Shown here: one piece after another, positions 1-7,328 of the stretch
Numbering within the stretch: position 1 is the stretch's first letter
Layout: each line of letters begins with the position of its first letter
Assembly: GCA_024403215.1 (NCBI GenBank)
Contig: JAKSSJ010000001.1
Coordinates: 1 to 59,498, forward strand
Direction of reading: 5' to 3'
DNA: 59,498 bases
Source of the DNA: Clostridia bacterium
Lineage (GTDB): Bacteria > Bacillota > Clostridia > Peptostreptococcales > Anaerovoracaceae
Made by a program: the position numbers and the translations under genes
The notes under the pieces: generated by a model
What the model saw: only the letters and a program-made list of their open reading frames with translations
Told to the model about the DNA's origin: nothing
Databases searched by the model: none

Positions 1-1012
1 CACCAACCTCGTCCATTAATAGCTTGGAACGATTAAGGCTCTCGCTAGATATAAGACCTCTCTTGTAATCAACTGCTGCCAAAAGATATCTTCTGATAAT
101 TTCTTGTTTGCTAGCTTCTATGCAGGCCTCTTCATCTGTGATGCAAAAGCCTACTCTATTAACACCCATATCTGTAGGTGAATTGTATTCTGATTCTGTT
201 CCAGTAATTTTTTCTATAATACGTTTAATTACTGGGAACATCTCAAGATCTCTATTGTAGTTAACGGCTGGCACTCCATACTTTTCAAGATGGAAGTTAT
301 CAATCATGTTAACATCATTAAGATCTATTGTTGCTGCCTCGTATGCGATATTTACTGGATGCTTAAGAGGCAAATTCCAAATTGGGAAGGTTTCAAATTT
401 TGCGTATCTTGCTTTAACGCCATTCTTTGCTTCATGATAAAGCTGATTAAGGCAGGTTGCGAGCTTACCAGAACCAGGTCCTGGTGCATTAATAACAACA
501 AGTGGCTTTGTAACCTTTATATATTCATTAGCACCGTATCCTTCTTCGGATACAATGGTTTCTACGTCTGTTGGATAACCCTTTGTTGCGTAGTGCTTGT
601 AAGTTTTGATTCCTCTTCTTTCGAGTTTAGTTATAAAAGTATTAACTGCAGGCTGATCCTCATAGCGAGTAATAACTACACTATTTACATAAAGACCATA
701 AGAACGGAACATATCTATTAATCTCATTACTTCGAGATCATAGGTGATTCCAAAATCCTGGCGAGTTTTATTTGTGAGTATATCTCCCGCATAAATGCAA
801 ATAATAATTTCTGCATGATCCTTCATCCTTGCAAGAAGCTTAATCTTTGCATTTTCGTCAAATCCAGGGAGCACCCTTGCAGCATGCTTATCTTGAACAA
901 GCTTGCCACCAAATTCGAGGTAAAGTCTGTCGCATTCTTTTGATCCAATGCGCTCTAAAATATATCTTGACTGTTCCTCTAGATATTTTTCTGAATCAAA
1001 ACCAATTTTCAT
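1..1012 (-). CDS. DUF1846 family protein (3' end cut by window edge)
   Basis: About 337 residues are visible, starting MKIGFDSEKYLEEQ at the ATG at 1010-1012 and running off the left edge. The protein matches the DUF1846 (UPF0371) family in several places: an FGGKL..D.HAARVLPGF segment near residue 35, ITYDLEVMRLIDMFR near 90, and an APGPGSGKLATCLNQLYHE segment near residue 175 that looks like a P-loop-type glycine-rich turn. The family is typically about 500 residues, so roughly a third is missing. Its biochemical function is not established. No good Shine-Dalgarno sequence precedes the start; a hairpin (1043-1064) sits in the leader. It is separated from rpsR by a terminator, so it is probably its own transcript. 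Confidence 0.85.
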   Translation of the reverse strand, partial: MKIGFDSEKYLEEQSRYILERIGSKECDRLYLEFGGKLVQDKHAARVLPGFDENAKIKLLARMKDHAEIIICIYAGDILTNKTRQDFGITYDLEVMRLIDMFRSYGLYVNSVVITRYEDQPAVNTFITKLERRGIKTYKHYATKGYPTDVETIVSEEGYGANEYIKVTKPLVVINAPGPGSGKLATCLNQLYHEAKNGVKARYAKFETFPIWNLPLKHPVNIAYEAATIDLNDVNMIDNFHLEKYGVPAVNYNRDLEMFPVIKRIIEKITGTESEYNSPTDMGVNRVGFCITDEEACIEASKQEIIRRYLLAAVDYKRGLISSESLNRSKLLMDEVG

Positions 1013-1042
1013 AACAATTAATCACTAATTCACAGACTAGTT

Positions 1043-1064
1043 TGGCAAGCCCAACGGTTTGCCA
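1043..1064 (-). promoter_or_regulatory. Inverted repeat in the leader of the DUF1846 gene
   Basis: TGGCAA at 1043-1048 pairs with TTGCCA at 1059-1064, with further GC pairing inside. It lies about 30 bp upstream of the DUF1846 start and next to an AT-rich stretch (1065-1075) that could hold a -10 element. It may be an operator or a leader hairpin; the regulator is unknown. Confidence 0.35.
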
Positions 1065-1099
1065 TATATAATAGGTAGATTTAACCCTATTATTATATA

Positions 1100-1130
1100 A
1101 AAAAATTGCGGCTCGTTCAAGGGCCGCAAT
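1100..1130 (-). terminator. Rho-independent terminator of rpsF-ssb-rpsR
   Basis: ATTGCGGC (1105-1112) pairs with GCCGCAAT (1123-1130). On the minus strand the stem is followed by a run of T residues (the A-run at 1100-1105 on plus). It lies 17 bp past the rpsR stop. A T-run on the other side (1132-1138) means it could also work on the plus strand. Confidence 0.85.
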
Positions 1131-1146
1131 GTTTTTTTAGCTTTTT

Positions 1147-1404
1147 CTAGTGAGCATCTGCGTCAAATGGAAGAAGAGCTACTGTTCTTGCACGCTTTAC
1201 AGCTGTTGTGATAAATCTCTGGTGCATTGTGCAAGCGCCTGTGATTCTTCTTGGAAGAATCTTGCCTCTTTCTGTAACGTATTTCTTGAGTGTTTCTACA
1301 TCCTTGTAATCTACCTCAAGGCTCTTATCTGCGCAGAACTGGCATACTTTCTTTCTAGCATGCATTCCGCCGTTAAAGCTTTTTCTTTTGTTATCTCTTT
1401 CCAT
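1147..1404 (-). CDS. rpsR: 30S ribosomal protein S18
   Basis: 85 residues, the normal length for bS18. The core KKVCQFCADKSLEVDYKDV, followed by LKKYVTERGKILPRRITG and HQRFITTAVKRAR, is the family signature. The two cysteines (C..C near residues 21-24) mark the zinc-type S18 paralogue. S18 binds the 30S platform together with S6. It is the last gene of rpsF-ssb-rpsR, 27 bp after ssb, with an AGGAGG-like site (GGAGGAAAACC) before the start. Confidence 0.97.
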   Translation of the reverse strand: MERDNKRKSFNGGMHARKKVCQFCADKSLEVDYKDVETLKKYVTERGKILPRRITGACTMHQRFITTAVKRARTVALLPFDADAH

Positions 1405-1431
1405 AATTAATGGTTTTCCTCCTGAATTAGA

Positions 1432-1851
1432 CTAGAATGGGATATCGTCCTCAGTGAGCTTTTCAAATCCAGTTGGAGTTTCGTCTGAAACATCAGATGA
1501 ACCCTGAGTCTGGAAGTTACCTCCCTGAGCACCGTTTGCCCTATCTAAAAACTGAACACGATCTGCAATAACGTCTGTAGTGTAGACTTTTCTACCGTCC
1601 TTTTCATAAGAACCGGTTTGAATTCTGCCTGTAACACCTACAAGACGACCTTTTCCCATGTACTTTTCTACAAGTTCTGCTGTCTTGCCAAAGCATGTAA
1701 TACCGATAAAATCAGCTGTCTGCTCTGCGTCCTTGCTAGCTCTATCTCTGTCAACTGCAATAGTAAACTTTGCAATTGCCATTTGATTACCTGCACTATA
1801 ACGTACTTCTGGATCTCTAGTTAGTCTTCCGATTAAAGCTACAGAATTCAT
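1432..1851 (-). CDS. ssb: Single-stranded DNA-binding protein
   Basis: 139 residues. An OB-fold starts MNSVALIGRLTRDPEVRYS and continues through FTIAVDR and GRLVGVTGRIQTGSY (residues 1-105). A short Gly/Gln/Ser linker follows, and the protein ends in the acidic tip DDIPF, which in this family recruits replication and repair partners. The position between rpsF and rpsR is the usual one in Firmicutes. The protein coats single-stranded DNA during replication and repair. Confidence 0.97.
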   Translation of the reverse strand: MNSVALIGRLTRDPEVRYSAGNQMAIAKFTIAVDRDRASKDAEQTADFIGITCFGKTAELVEKYMGKGRLVGVTGRIQTGSYEKDGRKVYTTDVIADRVQFLDRANGAQGGNFQTQGSSDVSDETPTGFEKLTEDDIPF

Positions 1852-1862
1852 ATTATTTACCT

Positions 1863-2150
1863 CTACTTTTCGTCTTTTGCTACGATGATGTGTCTTATGA
1901 AGTCATCTGAGATTCTGAGTCTTCTATCCAGTTCCTTTGGAAGAGTTGGATTTCCGTTGAATTGCATTACAACGTAATAACCTTCTGTCTTCTTTTCGAT
2001 TGGATAAGCAAGCTTCTTCATTCCCCAAATGTCAGTGTCAACTACTTCGCCGTCTGCTGCAATGATTCCTTTGACAGTTTCGATTGCTGCTTCCTTTGCG
2101 GAGTCTTCTAAGACAGGATTGATGATAAACATCACTTCGTACTTATTCAT
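1863..2150 (-). CDS. rpsF: 30S ribosomal protein S6
   Basis: 95 residues, full length for bS6. It begins MNKYEVMFIINPVLEDSAKE, and the central WGMKKLAYPIEKKTEGYY strand-turn region is diagnostic. It pairs with S18 in the 30S platform. A strong ribosome binding site (GGGAGGTGA) lies just before the start, and a near-consensus promoter lies at 2230-2258. A leader hairpin (2177-2197) may be the S6:S18 autoregulatory site. First gene of rpsF-ssb-rpsR. Confidence 0.97.
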   Translation of the reverse strand: MNKYEVMFIINPVLEDSAKEAAIETVKGIIAADGEVVDTDIWGMKKLAYPIEKKTEGYYVVMQFNGNPTLPKELDRRLRISDDFIRHIIVAKDEK

Positions 2151-2176
2151 TTTGTCACCTCCCTGTGGTCAATGTG

Positions 2177-2197
2177 GCTACGGACATCCTCCGTAGC
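2177..2197 (-). promoter_or_regulatory. Leader hairpin of rpsF, possible S6:S18 autoregulatory element
   Basis: GCTACGGA at 2177-2184 pairs perfectly with TCCGTAGC at 2190-2197, in the 5' leader between the rpsF promoter and its ribosome binding site. Many bacterial rpsF leaders carry an RNA bound by the S6:S18 complex, with a conserved CCG next to a hairpin. A CCG is present here, but I cannot confirm the full consensus, so the link is an inference from position. Confidence 0.4.
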
Positions 2198-2229
2198 AGA
2201 GAGCATTAGTAATAGACGAATGCCTCAAT

Positions 2230-2258
2230 ATTATACACACGAAGCCTTGAAATTGCAA
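2230..2258 (-). promoter_or_regulatory. Sigma-A-type promoter of rpsF-ssb-rpsR
   Basis: Read on the minus strand, TTGCAA (2253-2258) is followed by 17 bases and then TATAAT (2230-2235). This is an excellent match to the housekeeping consensus, about 80 bp upstream of rpsF. Confidence 0.85.
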
Positions 2259-2454
2259 GTGTTTTGTGATGCAAAATTTTAAGGTTTCGGCATAATTTAC
2301 TAAAAATTTTTTAAAAAATTTCTTTTGGTTGATTACGGACCTGTTTGGGTATTTTAGGGTATTATCTAAGCTACCGAAACCTTATGCCATAATATTACCA
2401 AATATATACAACTATGTCAATATCTTTTTTGTATTTTTTTCCATCAACCTTGCC

Positions 2455-2479
2455 AATGGGGTCAGACCCTTTTGACAAC
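2455..2479. repeat. Dispersed palindromic repeat, copy 1 (left inverted end)
   Basis: AATGGGGTCAGACCC followed by TTTTGACAAC. It is the exact reverse complement, over 25 bp, of copy 2 at 2691-2715, so the two copies bracket about 210 bp as perfect inverted repeats. A further half-site (CATTGACAAC) follows at 2482-2491. See copies at 53169, 57431 and 58285. Confidence 0.8.
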
Positions 2480-2597
2480 TCCATTGACAACTTTTAATAA
2501 CTAATATACACCTCAGCCTCCGGGCTGATTCTAGGTGAGGGCAAGCAGCCGTAGGCTGCGCAGGCCGAACCAGCATCCAAGCCCGAGGCGGCATTAA

Positions 2598-2677
2598 AAG
2601 GCGCAAGTAATTAAATAGCTTTCTGAACGACTTCGCGAAGCGGCAAGTGAAGAAAGTCTATTTATTACTTGCGCCTT
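2598..2677. repeat. Long-stem repeat element, short form
   Basis: The outer arms AAGGCGCAAGTAAT (from 2598) and TTATTACTTGCGCCTT (to 2677) pair, continue imperfectly through AAATAGCTTTC / GAAAGTCTATTT, and enclose GAACGACTTCGCG and CGGCAAGTGA. The same arms and inner boxes recur at 32241-32408 with a larger loop, which shows a dispersed family. It could be a non-autonomous mobile or REP-like element, or a structured RNA. Confidence 0.7.
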
Positions 2678-2690
2678 AGTTCACACATTT

Positions 2691-2721
2691 GTTGTCAAAA
2701 GGGTCTGACCCCATTGACAAC
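2691..2721. repeat. Dispersed palindromic repeat, copy 2
   Basis: Near-perfect palindrome: arm GTTGTCAAAAGGGTC, centre T, arm GACCCCATTGACAAC. Its outer edge touches the stop codon of the M42 peptidase gene (2721-2723), so it lies immediately 3' of that gene. There is no T-run typical of an intrinsic terminator. Confidence 0.85.
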
Positions 2722-3707
2722 TATTTTGTAGCGGCAAAGGCGGCCATGAGGGCGCCGGCATCTTCTATATCTGACAGCTGGCAAACCTCACCTGGACTAT
2801 GGATATATCTTGTTGCAACGGAAATTCCGCCCGTCCAAACACCAGATCCGCTGACTCTCATCTCTCCAGCATCTGTTCCACCAGCTCTAAGCACATCAAG
2901 CTGCGCCTTAATTTTCTTTCTCTTTGCAAGAGCCATAATCTTTTCTACCATTTCTGGGTTACAAATTACGCTCTTGTCCATAACCTTAACGGCAGCTCCA
3001 CCTCCAAGCACAGAGGTTCCAACGTGATTTGCGTTTGGAGTATCGTCAACAAGGGTTGTATCTGCAACAATTGCATACTCTGGCTCAATTCCAAAAGCAG
3101 CAGGCTTTGCGCCTCTTAATCCAAGCTCTTCTTGGACAGTGAAAACAAAATATGTATCGTAGTAAACTTTTTTAATTTGCTGTATTGCAAGTATTGCAGC
3201 AACGCAGCCTGCTCTATTATCAAGATAAGGAGAAGCTACTCTATTTTCGCCAAGCATAAGTGTTGGCGTGTTATAAACAGCCATGTCACCAACGCTTACC
3301 ATAGCAGCTGCTTCTTTTTCATCCTTTGCTCCAATGTCTATAAACATTGAATCTATTTCTCTTTTTTTAGCTCCACCGTTTTCGTAAATAGTTCCAACAA
3401 CTCCATTTGCAAATCTAACAGGTGTTGCAAGAACATCGTCAGGATGAATTCCCCCAACCATACCTATTCTAAGTAGGCCATCCTTTTCTATGTGAGTAAC
3501 AATAAAACCAATGCTATCCATATGGGCGGCAATCATAAGCTTTGGACCGTTTCCTTTTTTGTGAACGATGAGATTCCCCATTACATCTGTTTTAATCTCA
3601 TCTGCATAAGGTCTTACAAGTCTTTTAATCTTAGCAGCAATTTCTTTTTCGTTGCCAGATGGGCCAAAGCACTTATTTAGTTCTTTTAATATTTCAAATG
3701 TAGTCAT
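2721..3707 (-). CDS. M42 family metallo-aminopeptidase (1 of 3)
   Basis: 328 residues, in the normal 320-360 range for M42 (FrvX/YsdC-type) peptidases. These are cytosolic, usually two-metal enzymes forming large tetrahedral assemblies that trim short peptides. Visible motifs in order: AAHMDSIGF (metal His/Asp, about residue 60), YLDNRAG (bridging Asp, about 160), VQEELGLRGAK (catalytic Glu and metal Glu, about 190), IVADTT (metal Asp), GGTDAG, and RYIHSPGEV (C-terminal metal His). All ligands appear intact. The start overlaps the stop of the next gene upstream by one base (TAATG), so the two are translationally coupled. Substrate specificity cannot be read from the sequence. Confidence 0.92.
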   Translation of the reverse strand: MTTFEILKELNKCFGPSGNEKEIAAKIKRLVRPYADEIKTDVMGNLIVHKKGNGPKLMIAAHMDSIGFIVTHIEKDGLLRIGMVGGIHPDDVLATPVRFANGVVGTIYENGGAKKREIDSMFIDIGAKDEKEAAAMVSVGDMAVYNTPTLMLGENRVASPYLDNRAGCVAAILAIQQIKKVYYDTYFVFTVQEELGLRGAKPAAFGIEPEYAIVADTTLVDDTPNANHVGTSVLGGGAAVKVMDKSVICNPEMVEKIMALAKRKKIKAQLDVLRAGGTDAGEMRVSGSGVWTGGISVATRYIHSPGEVCQLSDIEDAGALMAAFAATK

Positions 3708-4735
3708 TATTTATACTTCCCTTCAGAAACTGCTTTGATGAAAAGCTTTGCTAGTGAAAACGCAGCGTCTATATCTTTTTCGTTTGCAATAGTATTTGCG
3801 CTATGAATATTTCTTACTGGCACTGAAATGCTTTCTACTCTTACACCAGCAATAGATCTTTGAATCGCCTGAGCATCTGTTCCACCAGCAATTCTCTCTT
3901 TAATCTGCCATGGAATATTATTCTTTATTGCGAGCTCTCTTGTCATTTCAAATAAAGCCCTGTCGTAAACCGCGCCGCTGTCCATAAAGCCAAGAACAGC
4001 ACCCTCGCCGCATCTAGTTACTTTTTTATTTTCTGCGACCTTTGCAAAGTCTGCAGCTGTAGTTCCTTCAAGCACTAACGCAATATTTGGCTTAACACTA
4101 CAGGCCGCACCAAAAGCACCTCTTGCTCCAACCTCTTCCATTGCGCTAAATACAAAGGTGACATCCTGAGGAAGTTTTTTCTCAAGAAGATTTAGCATTA
4201 CAGCACAGCCAAATCTATCATCAATTGCTTTTGCTTTTACAAAGCCCCTTCCAAAGCATACAAAGTCTGAATCGAAGACAACGCTGTCGCCAAGAGAAAC
4301 ATACTTCTCTGCTTCCTCTTTGTTCTTTGCACCGATGTCTATATATAGACTTGATTCCTTTGGCATTTCAGAGCGTTCTTTAACTGTTGTAAGATGTATA
4401 GCCTTAAGTCCTAAAACTCCAGGAATGCTGTATGGACCAACATAAACTTTTCTTCCGAGAATAACCCTTGGGTCTATTCCGCCAACAGCAGAGAATTTTA
4501 GATAACCTTCATCTGTTATCTTCTCTACCATAAAGCCAACTTCGTCCATGTGAGCTGTTACAACAAGCTTGGTTCCTCTCTTGGCACCTTTCTTAAAAAC
4601 GATTACGTTTCCAAGAGCGTCTACCTTTATGCTGTCTGCATATTTTTTTGCATGCTCTATAATATAATCTCTAACATTTCCTTCATCACCAGAGATTCCA
4701 GATAGATTGCAGAGATCCTCTAAATACTTTAGCAT
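3707..4735 (-). CDS. M42 family metallo-aminopeptidase (2 of 3)
   Basis: 342 residues. Same fold and motif order as its neighbours: TAHMDEVGF, AIDDRFGC, SAMEEVGARGA, then LVLEGTTAAD, GGTDAQ and RNIHSANT. At the third metal-ligand position this copy has Glu (LEGTT) where the other two have Asp, a substitution that occurs in the family and may shift metal or substrate preference. It overlaps the upstream paralogue by 7 bp and the downstream one by 1 bp. Confidence 0.92.
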   Translation of the reverse strand: MLKYLEDLCNLSGISGDEGNVRDYIIEHAKKYADSIKVDALGNVIVFKKGAKRGTKLVVTAHMDEVGFMVEKITDEGYLKFSAVGGIDPRVILGRKVYVGPYSIPGVLGLKAIHLTTVKERSEMPKESSLYIDIGAKNKEEAEKYVSLGDSVVFDSDFVCFGRGFVKAKAIDDRFGCAVMLNLLEKKLPQDVTFVFSAMEEVGARGAFGAACSVKPNIALVLEGTTAADFAKVAENKKVTRCGEGAVLGFMDSGAVYDRALFEMTRELAIKNNIPWQIKERIAGGTDAQAIQRSIAGVRVESISVPVRNIHSANTIANEKDIDAAFSLAKLFIKAVSEGKYK

Positions 4736-5775
4736 GAGAGCACCTCCAATCCTGGATTCTGCGCATATTCCGCAACGAGTCTTGCGCAGTATTCAATATC
4801 TTTTATGCTTACAGTTTCTACTGGTGTATGCATATATTTAAGCGGCAAACCGATAAGACCTGTTGCAACGCCTTCTCTTGTAATTTGCATTGCCCAAGCA
4901 TCTGTTCCTGTTCTTCCGCTTTGTACTTCAATGTTGTATGGAATCTCTTTTTCTTTTGCGAGCTTTATCATTTGGTCTCCAACAATCTTAGAAATGTTTG
5001 GACCAATAGAAAGCGATGGACCACTTCCAAGTTCAAAGCCCTGAGCGTCTTCCTGCATATCTGGAGTTTTTCCATGAGTTACATCAATGGCTGCGCAAAC
5101 AACCGGTGCTTCCTTAAAGTTAGCAACAGCAGCTCCCTTGCCAGCTGTTTCTTCGCAAGTACTACCAACAAAAACTACATCCCAAGGAAGTCTCTTTCCC
5201 TTAAGAAGTTCTGCTGCTCTAATAAGCGCTGCAAAGCAAGCTCTATCGTCAAGAGTTTTGCTTACGTATAAATCCTCGCCAAGATTAAAGCCTTCTGTTC
5301 TAAATGTTATTGGTGTTCCAATTGGAATTTTCTTTTCTGCTTCCTTTTGCGAAAGACCAACATCTATTCTAAGCTGATCCATAGGAATTGCCTTTTCCAT
5401 GTCTTCTGGTTTTAAAACATGAGGAGGCATAGCACAAACAACACCAAGCATAGGTGTTGGTGTCATGATAATAAGATCACGGCCAGGAAGCATGCGCTGA
5501 TCAACTCCGCCTATTTGCCCAAAGCAAAGGAAGCCATCCTCATGACCTGTAACTATTAATCCTATCTCATCAAGATGCGCAGCTATGAGCATCTTCTTTG
5601 CATTTTTCTTTTTGCATTTCTTTGTTGCTATAAGATTTCCAAGAACGTCTATCTCTACGGTATCAACAAAAGGTTTGATTGCTTCTTTTGCAATTTCAGC
5701 AACACCTTTTTCAAAACCTGATGGTCCTTGGCTTTCACATAGCAAATGCAGATAATCTCTTATTTCCATTACCAA
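4729..5775 (-). CDS. M42 family metallo-aminopeptidase (3 of 3)
   Basis: 348 residues, the most divergent of the three. Motifs: AAHLDEIGL, KTLDDRACF, STCEETAGKGA, AAIDVTHGKTP, GRTGTDAW and KYMHTPVE. The EETAGKG and DVTHG versions resemble the YsdC/cellulase-M branch, whereas copy 1 (EELGLRG) resembles the glutamyl-aminopeptidase branch. Divergent paralogues in M42 clusters are known to form mixed complexes with complementary specificities, so joint assembly is plausible but not shown. The start overlaps the nucleotidyltransferase stop by 7 bp. Confidence 0.92.
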   Translation of the reverse strand: MVMEIRDYLHLLCESQGPSGFEKGVAEIAKEAIKPFVDTVEIDVLGNLIATKKCKKKNAKKMLIAAHLDEIGLIVTGHEDGFLCFGQIGGVDQRMLPGRDLIIMTPTPMLGVVCAMPPHVLKPEDMEKAIPMDQLRIDVGLSQKEAEKKIPIGTPITFRTEGFNLGEDLYVSKTLDDRACFAALIRAAELLKGKRLPWDVVFVGSTCEETAGKGAAVANFKEAPVVCAAIDVTHGKTPDMQEDAQGFELGSGPSLSIGPNISKIVGDQMIKLAKEKEIPYNIEVQSGRTGTDAWAMQITREGVATGLIGLPLKYMHTPVETVSIKDIEYCARLVAEYAQNPGLEVLSC

Positions 5776-6683
5776 AGTTTCTCCGGATATTCTCCTGCTA
5801 AAGTTTTTTCTTTCATTGCAGCAACCATTAAAGCTCTATCTTCTTTATTTGTTACTCCAAACCATTTATCGTCGGATGGAAGAACCTTAACCCTTGCTTT
5901 ATTTTCGTTTACAAGATCAGATGTAACAAGTGGAATATAAAATTCACCCTTGATTGGATCTGTCTTAAGAATATTTTCTAATTCCTTTGGGAAGCGAGCC
6001 TCAAGCTCAGAGAAGATGCTCTTTGTAAATCCAAAGAAGTTCATAGATACTGGAGTTCCCTCTGCTATATCTGTCCAGGTTTCTCCGCCATCTAATGTGA
6101 ACTGAATCTTCTCTCCGTTTCTTTGAACAACCTTTCTCTCATCAATATGTGAAAGATAGCCATCCTTTGTTACGCATACGCCTCTGCTTACGCTTCCAAG
6201 TTCAGAGAGTGTATTTTCGATTTTATATCCTGCCATGCAGTATTCGTAATACTCTCCGTCTTCTGTGTTGCAAAGATAATCATATAAAGCCTTAAACACT
6301 CCTGGTCCATAATAGTCGTCTGCGTTAATAACAACAAATGGGCCATCAACCATATCCTTTACAGCAAGTATTGCATGACCTGTTCCCCAAGGCTTTACTC
6401 TTCCTTCTGGAATCTTAAAGCCTTCTGGAATTGCGTTTACATCCTGCAAAGCATATTTGATGTTCATATGTTTTGCAGCACCTCTTTCCATAATAGCCTT
6501 AAAGTCTTCTTCAATTTCTTTTTTAATAATGCAAATTGCTGTATCAAAGCCTGCGCGTTTTGCATCATAAAGAGAGTAGTCTATGATGAGTTCTCCTGCT
6601 GGTCCTATTGGATCCATCTGTTTAAGTCCACCGTATCTACTTCCCATTCCTGCGGCCATAATTACTAATACTGGTTTTTTCAT
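5769..6683 (-). CDS. Sugar-phosphate nucleotidyltransferase family protein
   Basis: 304 residues. The N-terminus MKKPVLVIMAAGMGSRYGG plus LKQMDPIGPAGELIIDYSL is the NTP-binding signature of the NTP_transferase fold. VINADDYYGPGVF (about residue 115) carries the catalytic metal Asp pair. The C-terminal half (EFYIPLVTSDLVNENKARV) is typical of stand-alone homologues lacking the hexapeptide repeat domain. It should join a sugar-1-phosphate to an NTP, but substrate and pathway are unassigned and the neighbours (peptidases, chorismate mutase) give no clue. It lies 8 bp after chorismate mutase. Confidence 0.85.
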   Translation of the reverse strand: MKKPVLVIMAAGMGSRYGGLKQMDPIGPAGELIIDYSLYDAKRAGFDTAICIIKKEIEEDFKAIMERGAAKHMNIKYALQDVNAIPEGFKIPEGRVKPWGTGHAILAVKDMVDGPFVVINADDYYGPGVFKALYDYLCNTEDGEYYEYCMAGYKIENTLSELGSVSRGVCVTKDGYLSHIDERKVVQRNGEKIQFTLDGGETWTDIAEGTPVSMNFFGFTKSIFSELEARFPKELENILKTDPIKGEFYIPLVTSDLVNENKARVKVLPSDDKWFGVTNKEDRALMVAAMKEKTLAGEYPEKLW

Positions 6684-6691
6684 TTTGCCAC

Positions 6692-6952
6692 CTATCTTAC
6701 TGAGTTCTGATAATCTCTTGAAAGCTGCATCAGCTTTTCAAAGAATTCATAAATATATATTGAAAGTTCTGGTTTAACTTCCTTGGAGTGCTTGTCTAAG
6801 ATCTCTTTTTCTCTTTCAGGATCTCTTGTTGGAAGATTGTTTGCCTTTTTATATGCGGCAATATTTTTAGAGACCTCCATGCGCTTTTCAAAAAGCTTTA
6901 CAAGCTCGGCATCAATCTCGTTAATTTCTTTTCTGTAGTCTTTTATGTCCAT
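6692..6952 (-). CDS. Chorismate mutase (AroQ class)
   Basis: 86 residues from the ATG at 6952, an all-helical AroQ-type domain. DIKDYRKEINEIDAELVKL, then FEKRMEVSKNIAAYKK (Arg and Lys that grip chorismate), RDPEREKEIL and the C-terminal QLSRDYQ region match the family. It converts chorismate to prephenate for Phe/Tyr synthesis. I chose the second in-frame start because GGAGG sits five bases before it; the longer reading begins inside a GC-rich palindromic spacer (6974-6998). Internal gene of the leftward ddl operon. Confidence 0.9.
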   Translation of the reverse strand: MDIKDYRKEINEIDAELVKLFEKRMEVSKNIAAYKKANNLPTRDPEREKEILDKHSKEVKPELSIYIYEFFEKLMQLSRDYQNSVR

Positions 6953-7003
6953 ATAGCCTCCAACTGTCATATTGCCCGGGCCGGCCGCAGGCCGTCCATA
7001 GGG

Positions 7004-7321
7004 TTACTGATTAATCTTTTTTACGGCATCCAAGTATTTACCTAGCATGCCAATGTTGACAAAGTAATAAGAGAAGCTCTTTTCTTTCTGCACTTCAACC
7101 AGCTTAGATCCCGTAAGCACATTCATGTGCTGAGAAATTGTTGATTGACTGTAGCCAAAATGCTCAACAAGCGTTTTGGTGCAAGGCTTTCTTCTTTGCA
7201 TATTCTCTTGGTAGATGAACTTAAATAGCTCCACCCTCAAAGGATGTGCTAATGCATCAGAAGCTCTTGCAATTATTTCTGTGTCTTCTTGGAATAATGT
7301 TTTTTCTTTTCTTATTCTCAT
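7004..7321 (-). CDS. ArsR-type winged-helix transcriptional regulator
   Basis: 105 residues. The winged-helix core is SDALAHPLRVELFKFI, then TLVEHFGYSQSTISQHMNVL (recognition helix) and SKLVEVQKEKSFSYYFV (wing). No ArsR-type metal-binding cysteine motif (CxCxxC) is visible, so it may sense something else or act through protein contacts. It lies between mrp and chorismate mutase in the same orientation, 7 bp from mrp, and may regulate this operon. Confidence 0.85.
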   Translation of the reverse strand: MRIRKEKTLFQEDTEIIARASDALAHPLRVELFKFIYQENMQRRKPCTKTLVEHFGYSQSTISQHMNVLTGSKLVEVQKEKSFSYYFVNIGMLGKYLDAVKKINQ

Positions 7322-7328
7322 CGCGTTG

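Larger units (their letters stand above)
2259..2720. other. Gene-free interval carrying repeats
   Basis: Between the rpsF promoter and the end of the first M42 peptidase gene I see no convincing coding sequence. The interval holds an 11-bp inverted repeat, TAAGGTTTCGG (2280-2290) / CCGAAACCTTA (2374-2384). It also holds a pair of 25-bp inverted palindromic repeats (2455-2479 and 2691-2715) and, between them, a long-stem element (2598-2677). The part around 2510-2595 is GC-rich and full of short palindromes. Confidence 0.6.

Noticed and set aside
2280..2384. 11-bp inverted repeat TAAGGTTTCGG / CCGAAACCTTA as an ncRNA
   Set aside because: The loop is about 80 bp with no convincing inner structure or promoter; noted only as a repeat.
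2412..2606. Possible small gene in the repeat interval
   Set aside because: It spans the inverted palindromes and GC-rich repeats and resembles no protein.
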